25,873 nt of DNA. It comes from SIG701 sp045123975 (GTDB taxonomy: Bacteria; Bacillota; Clostridia; Oscillospirales; CAG-272). Made by a program: the position numbers and the translations under genes. The notes beneath the pieces are model-generated. The model searched no databases. It was not told where the DNA came from and saw only the letters and a list, made by a program, of their open reading frames with translations. This document shows, in pieces, positions 14,027 through 22,182 of this stretch. Each line of letters opens with the position of its first letter. Within the stretch, counting starts at the first letter, position 1. Location: NCBI GenBank assembly GCA_045123975.1, contig JBGVKV010000024.1, forward strand, positions 1-25,873, given 5' to 3'.

Positions 14027-14560
14027 ATGAAACATCAATCCCTTCTGAAAATCGTTTTGTGCGCTATGTTGGCGGCCCTTGTCTGTGTGGCTACCATGAT
14101 TATTACCGTTCCGTCCCCCTTGGGCGGATTCCTTAACCTGGGCGATGGCCTTGTGCTGCTGTCGGGTTGGCTGCTCGGTCCCCTTTACGGATTCCTCGCC
14201 GCCGGTCTTGGCTCCGCTTTGGCGGATCTGTTCCTCGGATACGCATTCTACGTGCCCGGAACCTTCCTTATCAAGGGCCTGAGCGCCCTTCTGTGTGCCT
14301 TGCTGATCCGTGCCCTCGGCCGGGTTATCCACAGACGTCCCCTTTCGTTTATTGGTGCGGGCCTGGTTGCGGAGATCGAGATGGTCGTCGGTTACTTTGC
14401 CTATTCCGCCATATTCCAGGGAGAGGGATGGGGTGCCATCGTTTCCGTTCCCGGCAATGCGGTGCAGGGCATCGCAGGCATCTGCGTCTTCACCGTTCTG
14501 GCGGCGGTGTTTGAGAAATACCGCATCACGCGTATATTTGATACTACCAACAAGGATTGA
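14027..14560 (+). CDS. ECF transporter S component, substrate unknown
   Basis: A 177-residue membrane protein with about six hydrophobic segments. It has the arrangement of energy-coupling-factor substrate-binding subunits: an N-terminal LLKIVLCAMLAALVCVATM helix with the alanine-rich face that docks to EcfT, then LNLGDGLVLLSGWLLGPLYG and GLGSALADLFLGY, a pattern shared by the COG4720-like group whose substrates include vitamin precursors. It would need the shared EcfA-A'-T module, which is not in this window. Start 14027 is preceded by GAGG and follows the promoter; an upstream frame extends to 13964 but would overlap the promoter. Lying next to a nucleoside operon it might import a nucleobase or nucleoside, but it has its own promoter and terminator, so this is only a guess. 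Confidence 0.8.
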   Translation: MKHQSLLKIVLCAMLAALVCVATMIITVPSPLGGFLNLGDGLVLLSGWLLGPLYGFLAAGLGSALADLFLGYAFYVPGTFLIKGLSALLCALLIRALGRVIHRRPLSFIGAGLVAEIEMVVGYFAYSAIFQGEGWGAIVSVPGNAVQGIAGICVFTVLAAVFEKYRITRIFDTTNKD

Positions 14561-14584
14561 AGCATCTGCGGATGCTTCTTTTTC
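14559..14584 (+). terminator. terminator of the ECF S-component gene
   Basis: Perfect eight-bp stem GAAGCATC / GATGCTTC with a TGCG loop, then TTTTTCTTT. It begins inside the stop codon. Confidence 0.88.
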
Positions 14585-14613
14585 TTTGGCGGCTGCCCAC
14601 GCCTTTGCCTTGC

Positions 14614-14642
14614 TTGACAATCCAGCCCCATCATTGTATAAT
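14614..14642 (+). promoter_or_regulatory. promoter of the murJ-GT4 operon
   Basis: TTGACA, 17 bp, TATAAT: perfect hexamers and spacing. The transcript begins near 14649, some 80 bases before murJ, and no terminator is seen until 20675. Confidence 0.85.
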
Positions 14643-14727
14643 GTTATCATCGGTATCTATATTCTGGCGTAAGTGGGGTATCCTGTTAAGGGAGGATACG
14701 GTACACTCTGTGAGAGGCGGTGAGCTT

Positions 14728-16278
14728 GTGGGAAAAGAGAAGAAAAGCGGTCTTTTGGGTACTGCCGCAGTGATGGCAGTGATCGTCTTTGCCGCCAAGG
14801 CCCTGGGACTTCTCCGGGACACGCTTGTCGCCAATGCCTACGGCATGACCGCCACGGCGGTGGCCTACGAAACCGCCAGCCGTCTGCCGGTTCTGATTTT
14901 TGATTTCGTCATCGGCGGCGTGGTATCCGCGGCCTTCATTCCCGTGTTCAGCGATCTTTTGGTGCGGGAAGGGAAGAAGTCCGCCATGCATTACGCGGCC
15001 TCCTACGTGAATCTCATTTTCCTTTTGACAAGCATCCTCACCGTGGCAGGCGTTGTGTTTGCCTCCCCCCTGGTGGATCTTCTGGCGCCGGATTTGGCCC
15101 CGGAGGTCAAGGGGCTGGCGGTGGAGCTGACACGGATCATGTTTCCTATGGTGATTTGTACCGGTTTGGCCTTCTCCTTCGTGGGAATTTTGCAGTCCAT
15201 GGGTGAGTTCCGCATTCCCGCGCTGATCAGTCTGGTGTCCAATCTGATTATGGTGGGATACCTCCTGTTCTTAAGAGAGCGATTCGGTATTTACGGCCTG
15301 GCCGTGGCCATGCTGTGCGGATGGGGCGCCCAGGCGCTCGTTCAGGTGCCGAAGCTCAGACAGCTGGGCTTCCGCTTGTCTCTTCGCGCGGGAATTGTGT
15401 CTCCTCATATCGTCCGCAGTCTGAAGCTGGCCGTGCCGATCCTGATCGGCACCTGGACACAGCCGATCTGCACGGTGATCAATACCAATTTCGCCTCCGC
15501 TATGAACGACGGACGGGCTATTCCCGCCCTCGGATACGCCAATCGGCTGTATACCATTATCGTGGGCGTGTTTGCCTTCGTGGCAACCAATTTGCTGTAC
15601 CCTTATTTCTCCCGGGCTGTTGCCACCGGAGATACGGGCACGTCCCGCCGGCTTACGTTCACGTCGGTGAAAACCTTGTCCTTTATCATTGCGCCCATTT
15701 CCGTGGGGCTGGCCGTCCTGGCAAAGCCCATCACGGCCATTCTCTTTGAAAAAGGTGAGTTTACCCCGTCGGATACGGCCCTGACCGCTGCCGCTCTGCG
15801 ATGCTTCGCCATCGGCATGCTGTTTATGGCCGCCAATGAGGTGTTGAGCAAATCCTTCTTCGCCGAAAACCGGCCGAAGATTCCTATGATGACTTCCCTG
15901 ATCGCTATGGCGGTCAATATGGGATTGGTGGTGGTTCTGTCCCGCTTCGGTATCGGCGGAATCGCCATTTCTTCCGGCATAGCCGTGATCGTGCAGTGTG
16001 TCGGCAACGCCATTGCCTACTGTCGGGTGTTCCGCACCCGATTCCCCGGAGCGGATCTGTGGGATGTGGGAAAATCCGTCCTCGCCGCTCTTCTTATGGG
16101 CGGGGTGGTAGGTGTATGCCTGCCCCATCTGCCCGGCGGATATCTTTTGCAGGCGGTACTGTCCGTTCTGATCGGCGCGGCCGTGTATGCTGCTGCCACT
16201 GCGGTTCTTCATTCGGAGGAAACGTGGTTTGTTCTGTCTCGCCTGACGGGCAAAAAAGAAAATAACGAGGTGGACTAA
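14728..16278 (+). CDS. murJ: MurJ/MviN-family lipid-linked glycan flippase
   Basis: A 516-residue polytopic membrane protein with about 13-14 hydrophobic segments. It opens with GLLGTAAVMAVIVFAAKALG and LLRDTLVANAYG, the conserved MurJ N-terminus with its RDTLVA motif, and continues with VGGVVSAAFIPVF and the GILQSMGEFRIPALISLVSN region. MurJ proteins flip lipid II or related undecaprenyl-linked saccharides across the cytoplasmic membrane. The start is taken as GTG 14728, with AGGCGG ten bases upstream; the open frame upstream to 14557 runs through the promoter and cannot be used entirely. Its stop overlaps the glycosyltransferase start (TAATG). Sitting in an operon with a glycosyltransferase it may serve a dedicated surface polymer rather than, or besides, peptidoglycan; sequence alone does not decide. 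Confidence 0.88.
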   Translation: MGKEKKSGLLGTAAVMAVIVFAAKALGLLRDTLVANAYGMTATAVAYETASRLPVLIFDFVIGGVVSAAFIPVFSDLLVREGKKSAMHYAASYVNLIFLLTSILTVAGVVFASPLVDLLAPDLAPEVKGLAVELTRIMFPMVICTGLAFSFVGILQSMGEFRIPALISLVSNLIMVGYLLFLRERFGIYGLAVAMLCGWGAQALVQVPKLRQLGFRLSLRAGIVSPHIVRSLKLAVPILIGTWTQPICTVINTNFASAMNDGRAIPALGYANRLYTIIVGVFAFVATNLLYPYFSRAVATGDTGTSRRLTFTSVKTLSFIIAPISVGLAVLAKPITAILFEKGEFTPSDTALTAAALRCFAIGMLFMAANEVLSKSFFAENRPKIPMMTSLIAMAVNMGLVVVLSRFGIGGIAISSGIAVIVQCVGNAIAYCRVFRTRFPGADLWDVGKSVLAALLMGGVVGVCLPHLPGGYLLQAVLSVLIGAAVYAAATAVLHSEETWFVLSRLTGKKENNEVD

Positions 16279-17411
16279 TGAAAATTCGTGTTCTTCACTG
16301 TATTTCGGACAGCAACATCGGCGGTGCGGGCAGACTGCTTCTGCACCTTCTCCGCCATTTCGACAAGGACGTATTTGAGGTCACGGCCGTGGTGCCCAAG
16401 GGATCGGATCTGGTGCCTCGAATCAAGGATTGCGGTATCCCCGTCATCGAAACGGAGCACGGGCGGGACGCATCCCACGATCGGGGCGGCATTCAGGAAC
16501 TGTGCGGCATCATGCGCCGGGTAAAGCCCCATATCGTCCATACCCATTCCTCGCTGGATGCCAAAATCGCTGCCTATCTCTGCGGCGTGAAGTGCCGTAT
16601 CTATACACGCCACAGCGTGTTTGATCCGCCCAAAAAACTGACTACCTTCCCCGGAAAGCAGATCGCGGGACTGGTGAACAATACTCTGGCTACACGGATC
16701 ATCGCCGTAGCTCAGGCGGCAGCGGATATCCTGACCGCCACCGGCGTAAAGGACGAAAAGATCACCGTGATCCTCAACGGCGTGGAGCCTCTGACGGCAT
16801 CTCCGGCAGAGGAACGTGCCGCATTGCGCGAAAAACTGGGATTCGCCGAGGGGGATTTCGTTTGCGGAATCTCCGCGCGGATGGAGCCCTATAAGGGACA
16901 CTCCTATCTGGTACAAACCGCCAAGGCGGTTTGTGCCCTCCGGCCGGAGGCCAAATTCCTTGTGATGGGTACGGGCACCTCCTATGAGGAAACGGTACGG
17001 CTGGCCAACGAAGCAGGCTTGGACGGAAAGATGGTCTTCACCGGCTTCGTTACCGACGTGGTGCCGTATTACAGCATTATGGATCTGTCCCTGAACTGCT
17101 CCTGGGGAACGGAGGCCACGTCCCTGGCTTTGATCGAGGCCATGAGCCTGGGCCTGCCGGCAGTGGTTACCTCCTTCGGCGGCAATCCGGGCGTGATTGA
17201 GGACGGTATGAACGGATTCTTAGTGCCCGAGAAGGACAGCGCCGCCATGGCGGAGGCCATTGTGCGGATTATGAACGATAAGGAACTGTACGCCCAGCTT
17301 TCGGCAGGTGCCAAAAAGCGATTCGGCGAGAAATTCACTGCCCGTGCTATGACGGAGCAGCTGGAAAATGTGTATAAGGAAGAATGCCGCCGCTGCGGCT
17401 TTATGAAATAA
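16278..17411 (+). CDS. glycosyltransferase, GT4-like (GT-B fold)
   Basis: A 377-residue cytosolic or membrane-associated glycosyltransferase. The N-terminal domain begins RVLHCISDSNIGGAGRLLLH, with the glycine-rich acceptor-side loop, and contains KPHIVHTHSSLDAKIAA. The C-terminal domain has the sugar-nucleotide-binding signature E-x7-E, EATSLALIEAMSLGLPAV (about 278-295), followed by FGGNPGVIEDGMNGFLV. It would add a sugar from an NDP- or lipid-linked donor to a growing surface saccharide. Sugar and acceptor are unknown. It begins on the last base of the murJ stop with GAGGTGG upstream, so the two are coupled, which suggests that the glycan it builds is the cargo of the flippase. It ends 22 bp before the large secreted protein. 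Confidence 0.9.
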   Translation: MKIRVLHCISDSNIGGAGRLLLHLLRHFDKDVFEVTAVVPKGSDLVPRIKDCGIPVIETEHGRDASHDRGGIQELCGIMRRVKPHIVHTHSSLDAKIAAYLCGVKCRIYTRHSVFDPPKKLTTFPGKQIAGLVNNTLATRIIAVAQAAADILTATGVKDEKITVILNGVEPLTASPAEERAALREKLGFAEGDFVCGISARMEPYKGHSYLVQTAKAVCALRPEAKFLVMGTGTSYEETVRLANEAGLDGKMVFTGFVTDVVPYYSIMDLSLNCSWGTEATSLALIEAMSLGLPAVVTSFGGNPGVIEDGMNGFLVPEKDSAAMAEAIVRIMNDKELYAQLSAGAKKRFGEKFTARAMTEQLENVYKEECRRCGFMK

Positions 17412-17433
17412 GAAAAAGACAGGAGGGATTTCC

Positions 17434-20412
17434 ATGGGAGGATGGCGAAAAGCGCTTTTGTGCCTTTGCGTGTGCGGAGCATTTCTTTCGCTGTTCATGC
17501 CGGTGTACGCGGATGAGAATATGACGGTCCCGGCGGATGCCGTGGAAATCATGGATGCCTATACGGACACGGACGGCGCGGTGCTGGACGGGTTCGCGAC
17601 GGAGGGGGCCGGCGGCTGGACGCCGGCTACGGGATTGTCCGCGGTGCGTCTGCACACACGGGAGGACGTTTCCGTATTGCAGACGGTTCCCTCTGTGCCC
17701 GAGGGCAGTGAATATACGATTATGCGGAATTTCCCCGCCGGGGAAGAGCCTAATCTGATGGCCGCCGCCCAGGTGCGGACCCAGATTATGGTGTCGGGAA
17801 ATACGGAGAAAACCCACACCGTGCGTATCCGTATGTATTCCGGTATGAATACGTGGGAGACCGAGACCCGGATTTCGGCGGGAAAATGGTACACTCTCAC
17901 GGCGGACATCAGCGAGTGGAAATACCGCACCACGGTCCATATGATGGAGATCACCGTTTTCAACGAGGGTGAGTTTTTCGGATTTGCCCTGGGCAACGTG
18001 TGTGCCGGCGGTGAGGCCGATCTGAGCGTGGCGGAAAAATTTATGACCTTCGGCTTTACTGTCACAGGCGGTGAGGCGGAATATCGGGACGGCGTATATT
18101 TTCTGAACGCCGGAGAGGACGGAAATATGACTCTCGTGGCGGATGCTGTCCGCCCCTCTTACGAGACAAAGGAAGGCAAATACGCGCTGCGGGTAGTGCT
18201 GGATCAGGCCGACGCAGGCGGCCATATCTCCCTGGCAGTGGCCGACGGCCCCGTGGGCGTCTCCTACTTTACCATTGCTTCCACTGTGCCTACATACTAC
18301 GGAGAGAATACCTACCTTCTCCCCTATGATGCGGATATCCCGCTGTATGCTTATCGACTCAGCTTTCGCGGACTTCATGCCGACGGGGCAGAATCGGTGA
18401 TCCTGCGGGAGGTTTCCCTGGAATATTTTCCTCCCGACGATGTGTCCCTCGGTAAGATCACCGAGTGCGCGCTTTCCTCTGATATGAGCACGCTCAGCGT
18501 GCGGGGTACGCTGCCCAACGAGGTGGTAACCGCTCATATCGGCGGCACCGTCGGTCTGTTTGAGATCCCCGTGTGGGCAGACGTTGCGACGGTGCTTCGG
18601 GAAAGCGATCCTCTTGCCACCATCCGTGTATCCACGAAGTTTAATATGTCCGTGGATATGAGCGGCCGCAAAAATCTGGCAACAGCCAGCCGGTATCTGC
18701 TGGCCATCCTGACGGAGGATGGCCCCCTGCCCATAATACCCGCCCGATTTGCGGCCCGCATCGGCACGCCCAGTACGGGATATCTGTCGGTGGTGGGCTT
18801 GTACGGCGCACCGACGGCGGATGTGTTTGAGGCCAACGCTTCCTCTGTTACCGTAGATATTTTCGTGGATCGGCTTCTTGGCGGAGTGGAAGGCATCGGC
18901 AGCGGCGGACAGCTGCTTGTTCGCGGCGGACAGTACTACTATCTGGATGCCGCCTACCTGAAGGAGCTGGATCGGCAGATCCGGTTCTATGCGGCATCGG
19001 ATATGGAGATCTACCTTCGTCTGGTAAGCGCTACGGATATGAGCAGCCTGCAGTATACGCGAAGTGCCGCCGGTGCGGAATACTTTGCTTTCGATACCCG
19101 CAGCGAAGCCGGCGTCAATGCCCTTTGCGCCGTTACGGAGTACGTGGCATCCCGCTATCCCTCCGTTTGCGGATTTATCGCGGGCGAGAGAATGGATATG
19201 GTTTCCTACAACGGCACCGAGACGGAGTCCGTAGCCGAGTACGCCCGGATGTGCGCGGACACCATGCGGCTGATCTACAACAGCGCTGTGACCCACATTC
19301 CCGACGTGTTCGTGCTGGCGCCTATCGGGCATACAGAGGATGATACGGAGGACGGCCGGTTTGATCCCGTGCTCTTTTCTGTGCATCTGGCGGATGCGAT
19401 CCGCCGTGACGGAGAGATGCCCTGGGCGATGATGTACATATCGGACAATTCCGGTGAAATGATCGGCCACGTCCAGAACATCTTTGCGCAGATCCGCGGA
19501 ATGGGAAAAAGTGTCCCCCGGGAATTTGTGCTGATGTGGGAGCCCACGTACGATTACGATGCAGATCTGCTTCTGGCGGAGTATAACGATCGCTGTGCGA
19601 TGGCACAGAAAGCAGGCGCCCGTGCCTTGTTCCTGTCCGTTGCGGGACAAAAGGATGTCGATGCCATATGCGCCGAATTGAAGAATACCGTGGACGACAG
19701 CTATTCCACCCGTCAGCTGAGTGTACTCTCGGGCAGAGTGTTGGCCGAGACTACGCGATATTGGGGTGAATATCTGTGGTGTGATTTTACCCAGTCCTAC
19801 AGCACCCTCGGGTGGCTGGCGGGAAGCGGATGCGCTCGGCTGATCTCCCATGCGGGAGGATTTTCCTCCGGCGTTCGTTCTCTGCACGCCGTTTTCGGCG
19901 CGGAGGAGGAGAGTGAAATCGGTCCCGTACAGGGAAATATTCTGCTTCCCAACGAAAGAACGGAAAACATGGGCTTTGCGCCCTACGTAATATACACCCT
20001 GCAGGTAGTCACCGAATGGGAGAGCGTCACCTCGGCGGAGGTAGTGTTCGTATTTGGCAGCGGAGACACCCGTGCGGAATACAGGACCACCGTTCCCACC
20101 GGCGTGCCGGTGCGGGTTCTTTGCGATCTGACGGAGTTTTCCGCCGCCGCGGAGGTCAATTATACCGCCGTTACCGTGCGGTGTGATTCGGCGGCCTCAA
20201 TGGATATTCAGAAAATCGAGTGCTGCAGCAACGTCTATTCCGGTGAGGAGCTGTCCCGCCTGTACCGCCACAGAGAGACTCGCTACGAGGTGGAGACGGA
20301 GATACGCGCGTCGGAAATGAGCCGCGCCCAGTGGGCATTGTGCATCCTGCTCGGCATGGGTACCGTAACGGCCGTGGCTCTGCTCAGCCGACGGGATAAG
20401 GAGAAGGAATGA
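17434..20412 (+). CDS. large secreted, C-terminally membrane-anchored protein, unknown function
   Basis: A 992-residue protein. A Sec signal peptide (residues 1-26, ALLCLCVCGAFLSLFMPVYA, cleavage before DEN) and a single C-terminal membrane helix (about 964-982, ALCILLGMGTVTAVALLS) followed by RRDKEKE place the bulk outside the cell. Residues about 30-430 are beta-rich with repeated aromatic/Gly patterns such as GKWYTLTADISEWKYRT, like carbohydrate-binding jelly-roll folds, probably two. Residues about 440-760 look like a glycoside-hydrolase-type barrel (YLKELDRQIRFYAASDMEIYLRLV, YPSVCGFIAGERMDMVSYNG, YISDNSGEM), distantly recalling DUF5722-type barrels. Residues 780-950 are again beta-rich. 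I do not recognise the family with confidence. Ribosome site AGGAGGGA. Its place behind a flippase and a glycosyltransferase suggests modification or binding of the exported glycan. Confidence 0.75.
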   Translation: MGGWRKALLCLCVCGAFLSLFMPVYADENMTVPADAVEIMDAYTDTDGAVLDGFATEGAGGWTPATGLSAVRLHTREDVSVLQTVPSVPEGSEYTIMRNFPAGEEPNLMAAAQVRTQIMVSGNTEKTHTVRIRMYSGMNTWETETRISAGKWYTLTADISEWKYRTTVHMMEITVFNEGEFFGFALGNVCAGGEADLSVAEKFMTFGFTVTGGEAEYRDGVYFLNAGEDGNMTLVADAVRPSYETKEGKYALRVVLDQADAGGHISLAVADGPVGVSYFTIASTVPTYYGENTYLLPYDADIPLYAYRLSFRGLHADGAESVILREVSLEYFPPDDVSLGKITECALSSDMSTLSVRGTLPNEVVTAHIGGTVGLFEIPVWADVATVLRESDPLATIRVSTKFNMSVDMSGRKNLATASRYLLAILTEDGPLPIIPARFAARIGTPSTGYLSVVGLYGAPTADVFEANASSVTVDIFVDRLLGGVEGIGSGGQLLVRGGQYYYLDAAYLKELDRQIRFYAASDMEIYLRLVSATDMSSLQYTRSAAGAEYFAFDTRSEAGVNALCAVTEYVASRYPSVCGFIAGERMDMVSYNGTETESVAEYARMCADTMRLIYNSAVTHIPDVFVLAPIGHTEDDTEDGRFDPVLFSVHLADAIRRDGEMPWAMMYISDNSGEMIGHVQNIFAQIRGMGKSVPREFVLMWEPTYDYDADLLLAEYNDRCAMAQKAGARALFLSVAGQKDVDAICAELKNTVDDSYSTRQLSVLSGRVLAETTRYWGEYLWCDFTQSYSTLGWLAGSGCARLISHAGGFSSGVRSLHAVFGAEEESEIGPVQGNILLPNERTENMGFAPYVIYTLQVVTEWESVTSAEVVFVFGSGDTRAEYRTTVPTGVPVRVLCDLTEFSAAAEVNYTAVTVRCDSAASMDIQKIECCSNVYSGEELSRLYRHRETRYEVETEIRASEMSRAQWALCILLGMGTVTAVALLSRRDKEKE

Positions 20413-20669
20413 ATCGGTATCGGATCATGACACTGGCGGCGGCTTGTGTCGCAGTGCTGGCAGGCATTGCCTACCGTGTGTGGGGAGAAGCCTCCCTGGC
20501 GGTGGTGCTGCCCGTGATGTGTGCGGCGTTTTTCGCCATCGCCGTGATCTCGTACAGAGAAGCTCGGGCGGCAAAGCTCCGGGGATTTATCGCCCTTTTG
20601 CCCGCCTTGGCGGCGATGCTGGTGGCGCTGTTCGCCACCGTAGGTATGATCGTGTATTTTATTGGGTAA
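20409..20669 (+). CDS. small membrane protein, 86 aa
   Basis: The start overlaps the end of the preceding gene by four bases (ATGA), with AAGGAG just upstream. Three hydrophobic segments are visible: about residues 5-22, 27-46 and 59-84, separated by the basic loop SYREARAAKLRG. No family recognised. As the last gene of the murJ operon, translationally coupled to the large anchored protein, it is likely a partner in the membrane. A terminator follows within six bases. Confidence 0.7.
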   Translation: MNRYRIMTLAAACVAVLAGIAYRVWGEASLAVVLPVMCAAFFAIAVISYREARAAKLRGFIALLPALAAMLVALFATVGMIVYFIG

Positions 20670-20674
20670 ATAAA

Positions 20675-20704
20675 AAAAGGCTGTTGCGGTTGCAACAGCC
20701 TTTT
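20675..20704 (+). terminator. terminator of the murJ-GT4 operon
   Basis: Perfect 13-bp stem AAAAGGCTGTTGC / GCAACAGCCTTTT with a GGTT loop. The poly-A lead and TTTT end would let it act in both directions. Confidence 0.85.
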
Positions 20705-20768
20705 GTCGTATGAAACGAGTCCCAATTCGGAAAAGTGTTTTCCGCGGAAATCCATAGGGGAATAAGCG

Positions 20769-20845
20769 GTAGGGCGGGGGCTTGCTCCCGCCGGGTTAAA
20801 CCGATCTTGTCATTCAAGGCGGCGGGACACGAGGCCCCGCCCTAC
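20769..20845. repeat. REP-like GC-rich intergenic inverted repeat
   Basis: Eleven perfect outer bases, GTAGGGCGGGG at 20769-20779 and CCCCGCCCTAC at 20835-20845, flank two inner hairpins: GCGGG-8-CCCGC on the left, and GGCGGG with CCCGCC around ACACGAGGC on the right. A neutral spacer lies between. The composition and layout resemble short palindromic elements scattered between genes in Faecalibacterium-like Clostridia. It lies downstream of a terminator and ahead of the convergent XRE gene, outside any coding frame. Only one copy is seen in this window, so dispersal is not shown here. Confidence 0.65.
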
Positions 20846-20912
20846 AAAACGGATGATCGTCAAGCGCAGGAGTGCAAAAGGTAATTGGAGTAAAACATAA
20901 ACGGATTAGTGC

Positions 20913-21995
20913 TTATTGGCTTAGTTTATGTATGATGTTCATGAAACACTCATCCTTGCGGATAGAATGATAACATTTCCTTTCATCCGAGCAAAGAACG
21001 CGCCGGAGGTCCTTTTTTGCCGATATTTTCTCTTCTGCTTCAATTTCTTCTCCTATTACACTGTAAACGTCGTATACAAAACCATGTTCCTGGTTGTCGT
21101 ACGCATTTGCATAGTGAAATGCTTCTTCAAGGTACGTAATACAGTCTTCGTAATTTTCATTAGTTGCATAAGCGCAGGCAACTGCTTCACAGCATACAGA
21201 AATTTCCTTATAGAACAAACCTGTATCGTTAAACTCACGCAGTACATTGATGGCGCGTTTTCCTTCCCGTATCGCTTCGTCCGGGTTATTATTGCGAATA
21301 TGATATTCCAATATCCAATGAAGCACCAGAGAATATTCAAAAATACTTTGATACATCACTTCTTTTGAAAGGTGAAGGGCCTCTTTATTTGCGTGCTGCT
21401 TCATTTCAATAATTGCCCGATCGACTTTAGGGTACAAACCTTTGCCGCCCATGATTTTTGCATTATAAGAACGTGCTTTATCGTAATCATTTCGGAGGAT
21501 GGCTATTGAGGTCAAAAAATGATATGCCCATGCACGGCGATTATCATTTTCGGTGTTTTTGGCTGCCGTTTCAAAACCCAGCACCGCTTCTTTCAACAAT
21601 ATCTCCCGCTCATCATGTCCTTTGTAACGAGCGTTAATGAACTTATGTCGTGCCAATTCAAAAATCAGTTGATTATTATTGGGATATCGTGCCAGTGTTT
21701 TGGCGATAATGGCAATCGATCCATCTCTGTCTAATTCTTTTGATAGGCGATTGGCCTCTTTGATTGCTTCGGGAATTGTTTTCTTTTCCGCAATGTCGTA
21801 ATTGAACAGATAGTCTAAAGAAACATCAAATATTTCTGCAAGCTGAGGCAGTAGAGTAATGTCGGGATAAGAGTTTCCCGTTTCCCATTTTGAAACTGCC
21901 GCTGTGGTTACGCCGAGCATCTCGGCGAGTTTCTCTTGAGTATATCCTTTTTTACGGCGAAGATCTACTATTGTTTTGTGCAAGTTCATTGCCAT
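20913..21995 (-). CDS. XRE-family transcriptional regulator with helical-repeat C-terminus
   Basis: A 360-residue protein. Residues 5-62 are a Cro/C1-type helix-turn-helix: LHKTIVDLRRKKGYTQEKLA ... VTTAAVSKWETGNSYPDITLL, with the recognition helix TAAVSKWE and the usual LAEIFDVSLDYL end. The rest is all-helical with pairs such as EYSLVLHWILEYHIRNNNPD and YLEEAFHYANAYDNQ, like tetratricopeptide-type repeats that bind a peptide or protein signal (as in RRNPP-like regulators, though no cognate peptide gene is evident). The start at 21995 has GGGAGG nine bases upstream. The gene is AT-richer than the operons on both sides, suggesting transfer. Its promoter overlaps two perfect palindromes, so self-control is likely. 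No target gene lies adjacent. Confidence 0.88.
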   Translation of the reverse strand: MAMNLHKTIVDLRRKKGYTQEKLAEMLGVTTAAVSKWETGNSYPDITLLPQLAEIFDVSLDYLFNYDIAEKKTIPEAIKEANRLSKELDRDGSIAIIAKTLARYPNNNQLIFELARHKFINARYKGHDEREILLKEAVLGFETAAKNTENDNRRAWAYHFLTSIAILRNDYDKARSYNAKIMGGKGLYPKVDRAIIEMKQHANKEALHLSKEVMYQSIFEYSLVLHWILEYHIRNNNPDEAIREGKRAINVLREFNDTGLFYKEISVCCEAVACAYATNENYEDCITYLEEAFHYANAYDNQEHGFVYDVYSVIGEEIEAEEKISAKKDLRRVLCSDERKCYHSIRKDECFMNIIHKLSQ

Positions 21996-22023
21996 ACTTC
22001 GATTCCTCCCATTTGGCTTTTGT

Positions 22024-22039
22024 TTTGTAAGCTTACAAA
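22024..22039. promoter_or_regulatory. 16-bp perfect palindrome at the XRE transcription start
   Basis: TTTGTAAGCTTACAAA is a perfect palindrome, placed from about -3 to +13 relative to the transcription start predicted from the promoter at 22043-22071. A second perfect palindrome, AAGTATACTT (22053-22062), lies in the spacer of the same promoter. Binding here would block initiation; the XRE protein itself is the natural candidate. Confidence 0.6.
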
Positions 22040-22042
22040 TAC

Positions 22043-22071
22043 ATTATACAGGAAGTATACTTAAAAGACAA
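22043..22071 (-). promoter_or_regulatory. promoter of the XRE regulator gene
   Basis: Minus-strand TTGTCT (22071-22066), 17 bp, TATAAT (22048-22043). The start codon is about 40 bases downstream of the expected transcription start. Confidence 0.75.
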
Positions 22072-22149
22072 TGGAGCGATTTTCTGTATGGTTGAGCAAA
22101 AATATAACCGATGGTTGAATTTTGGGTGTGGGGCACACAACACAAAAAC

Positions 22150-22179
22150 AAAAGGAGACACCTTGCGGTATCTCCTTTT
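22150..22179 (-). terminator. terminator of tRNA-Arg
   Basis: On the minus strand AAAAGGAGATACC / GGTGTCTCCTTTT form a long stem with one mismatch and a GCAA loop, followed by GTTTTTG. It begins three bases after the CCA end of the tRNA. Confidence 0.85.
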
Positions 22180-22182
22180 GCT

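Noticed and set aside
17401..19887. 828-codon open frame on the minus strand, opposite the large secreted protein
   Set aside because: It is the mirror of a strongly coded plus-strand gene in GC-rich DNA. The translation is rich in His, Gly and Arg, has no ribosome site and no family resemblance.
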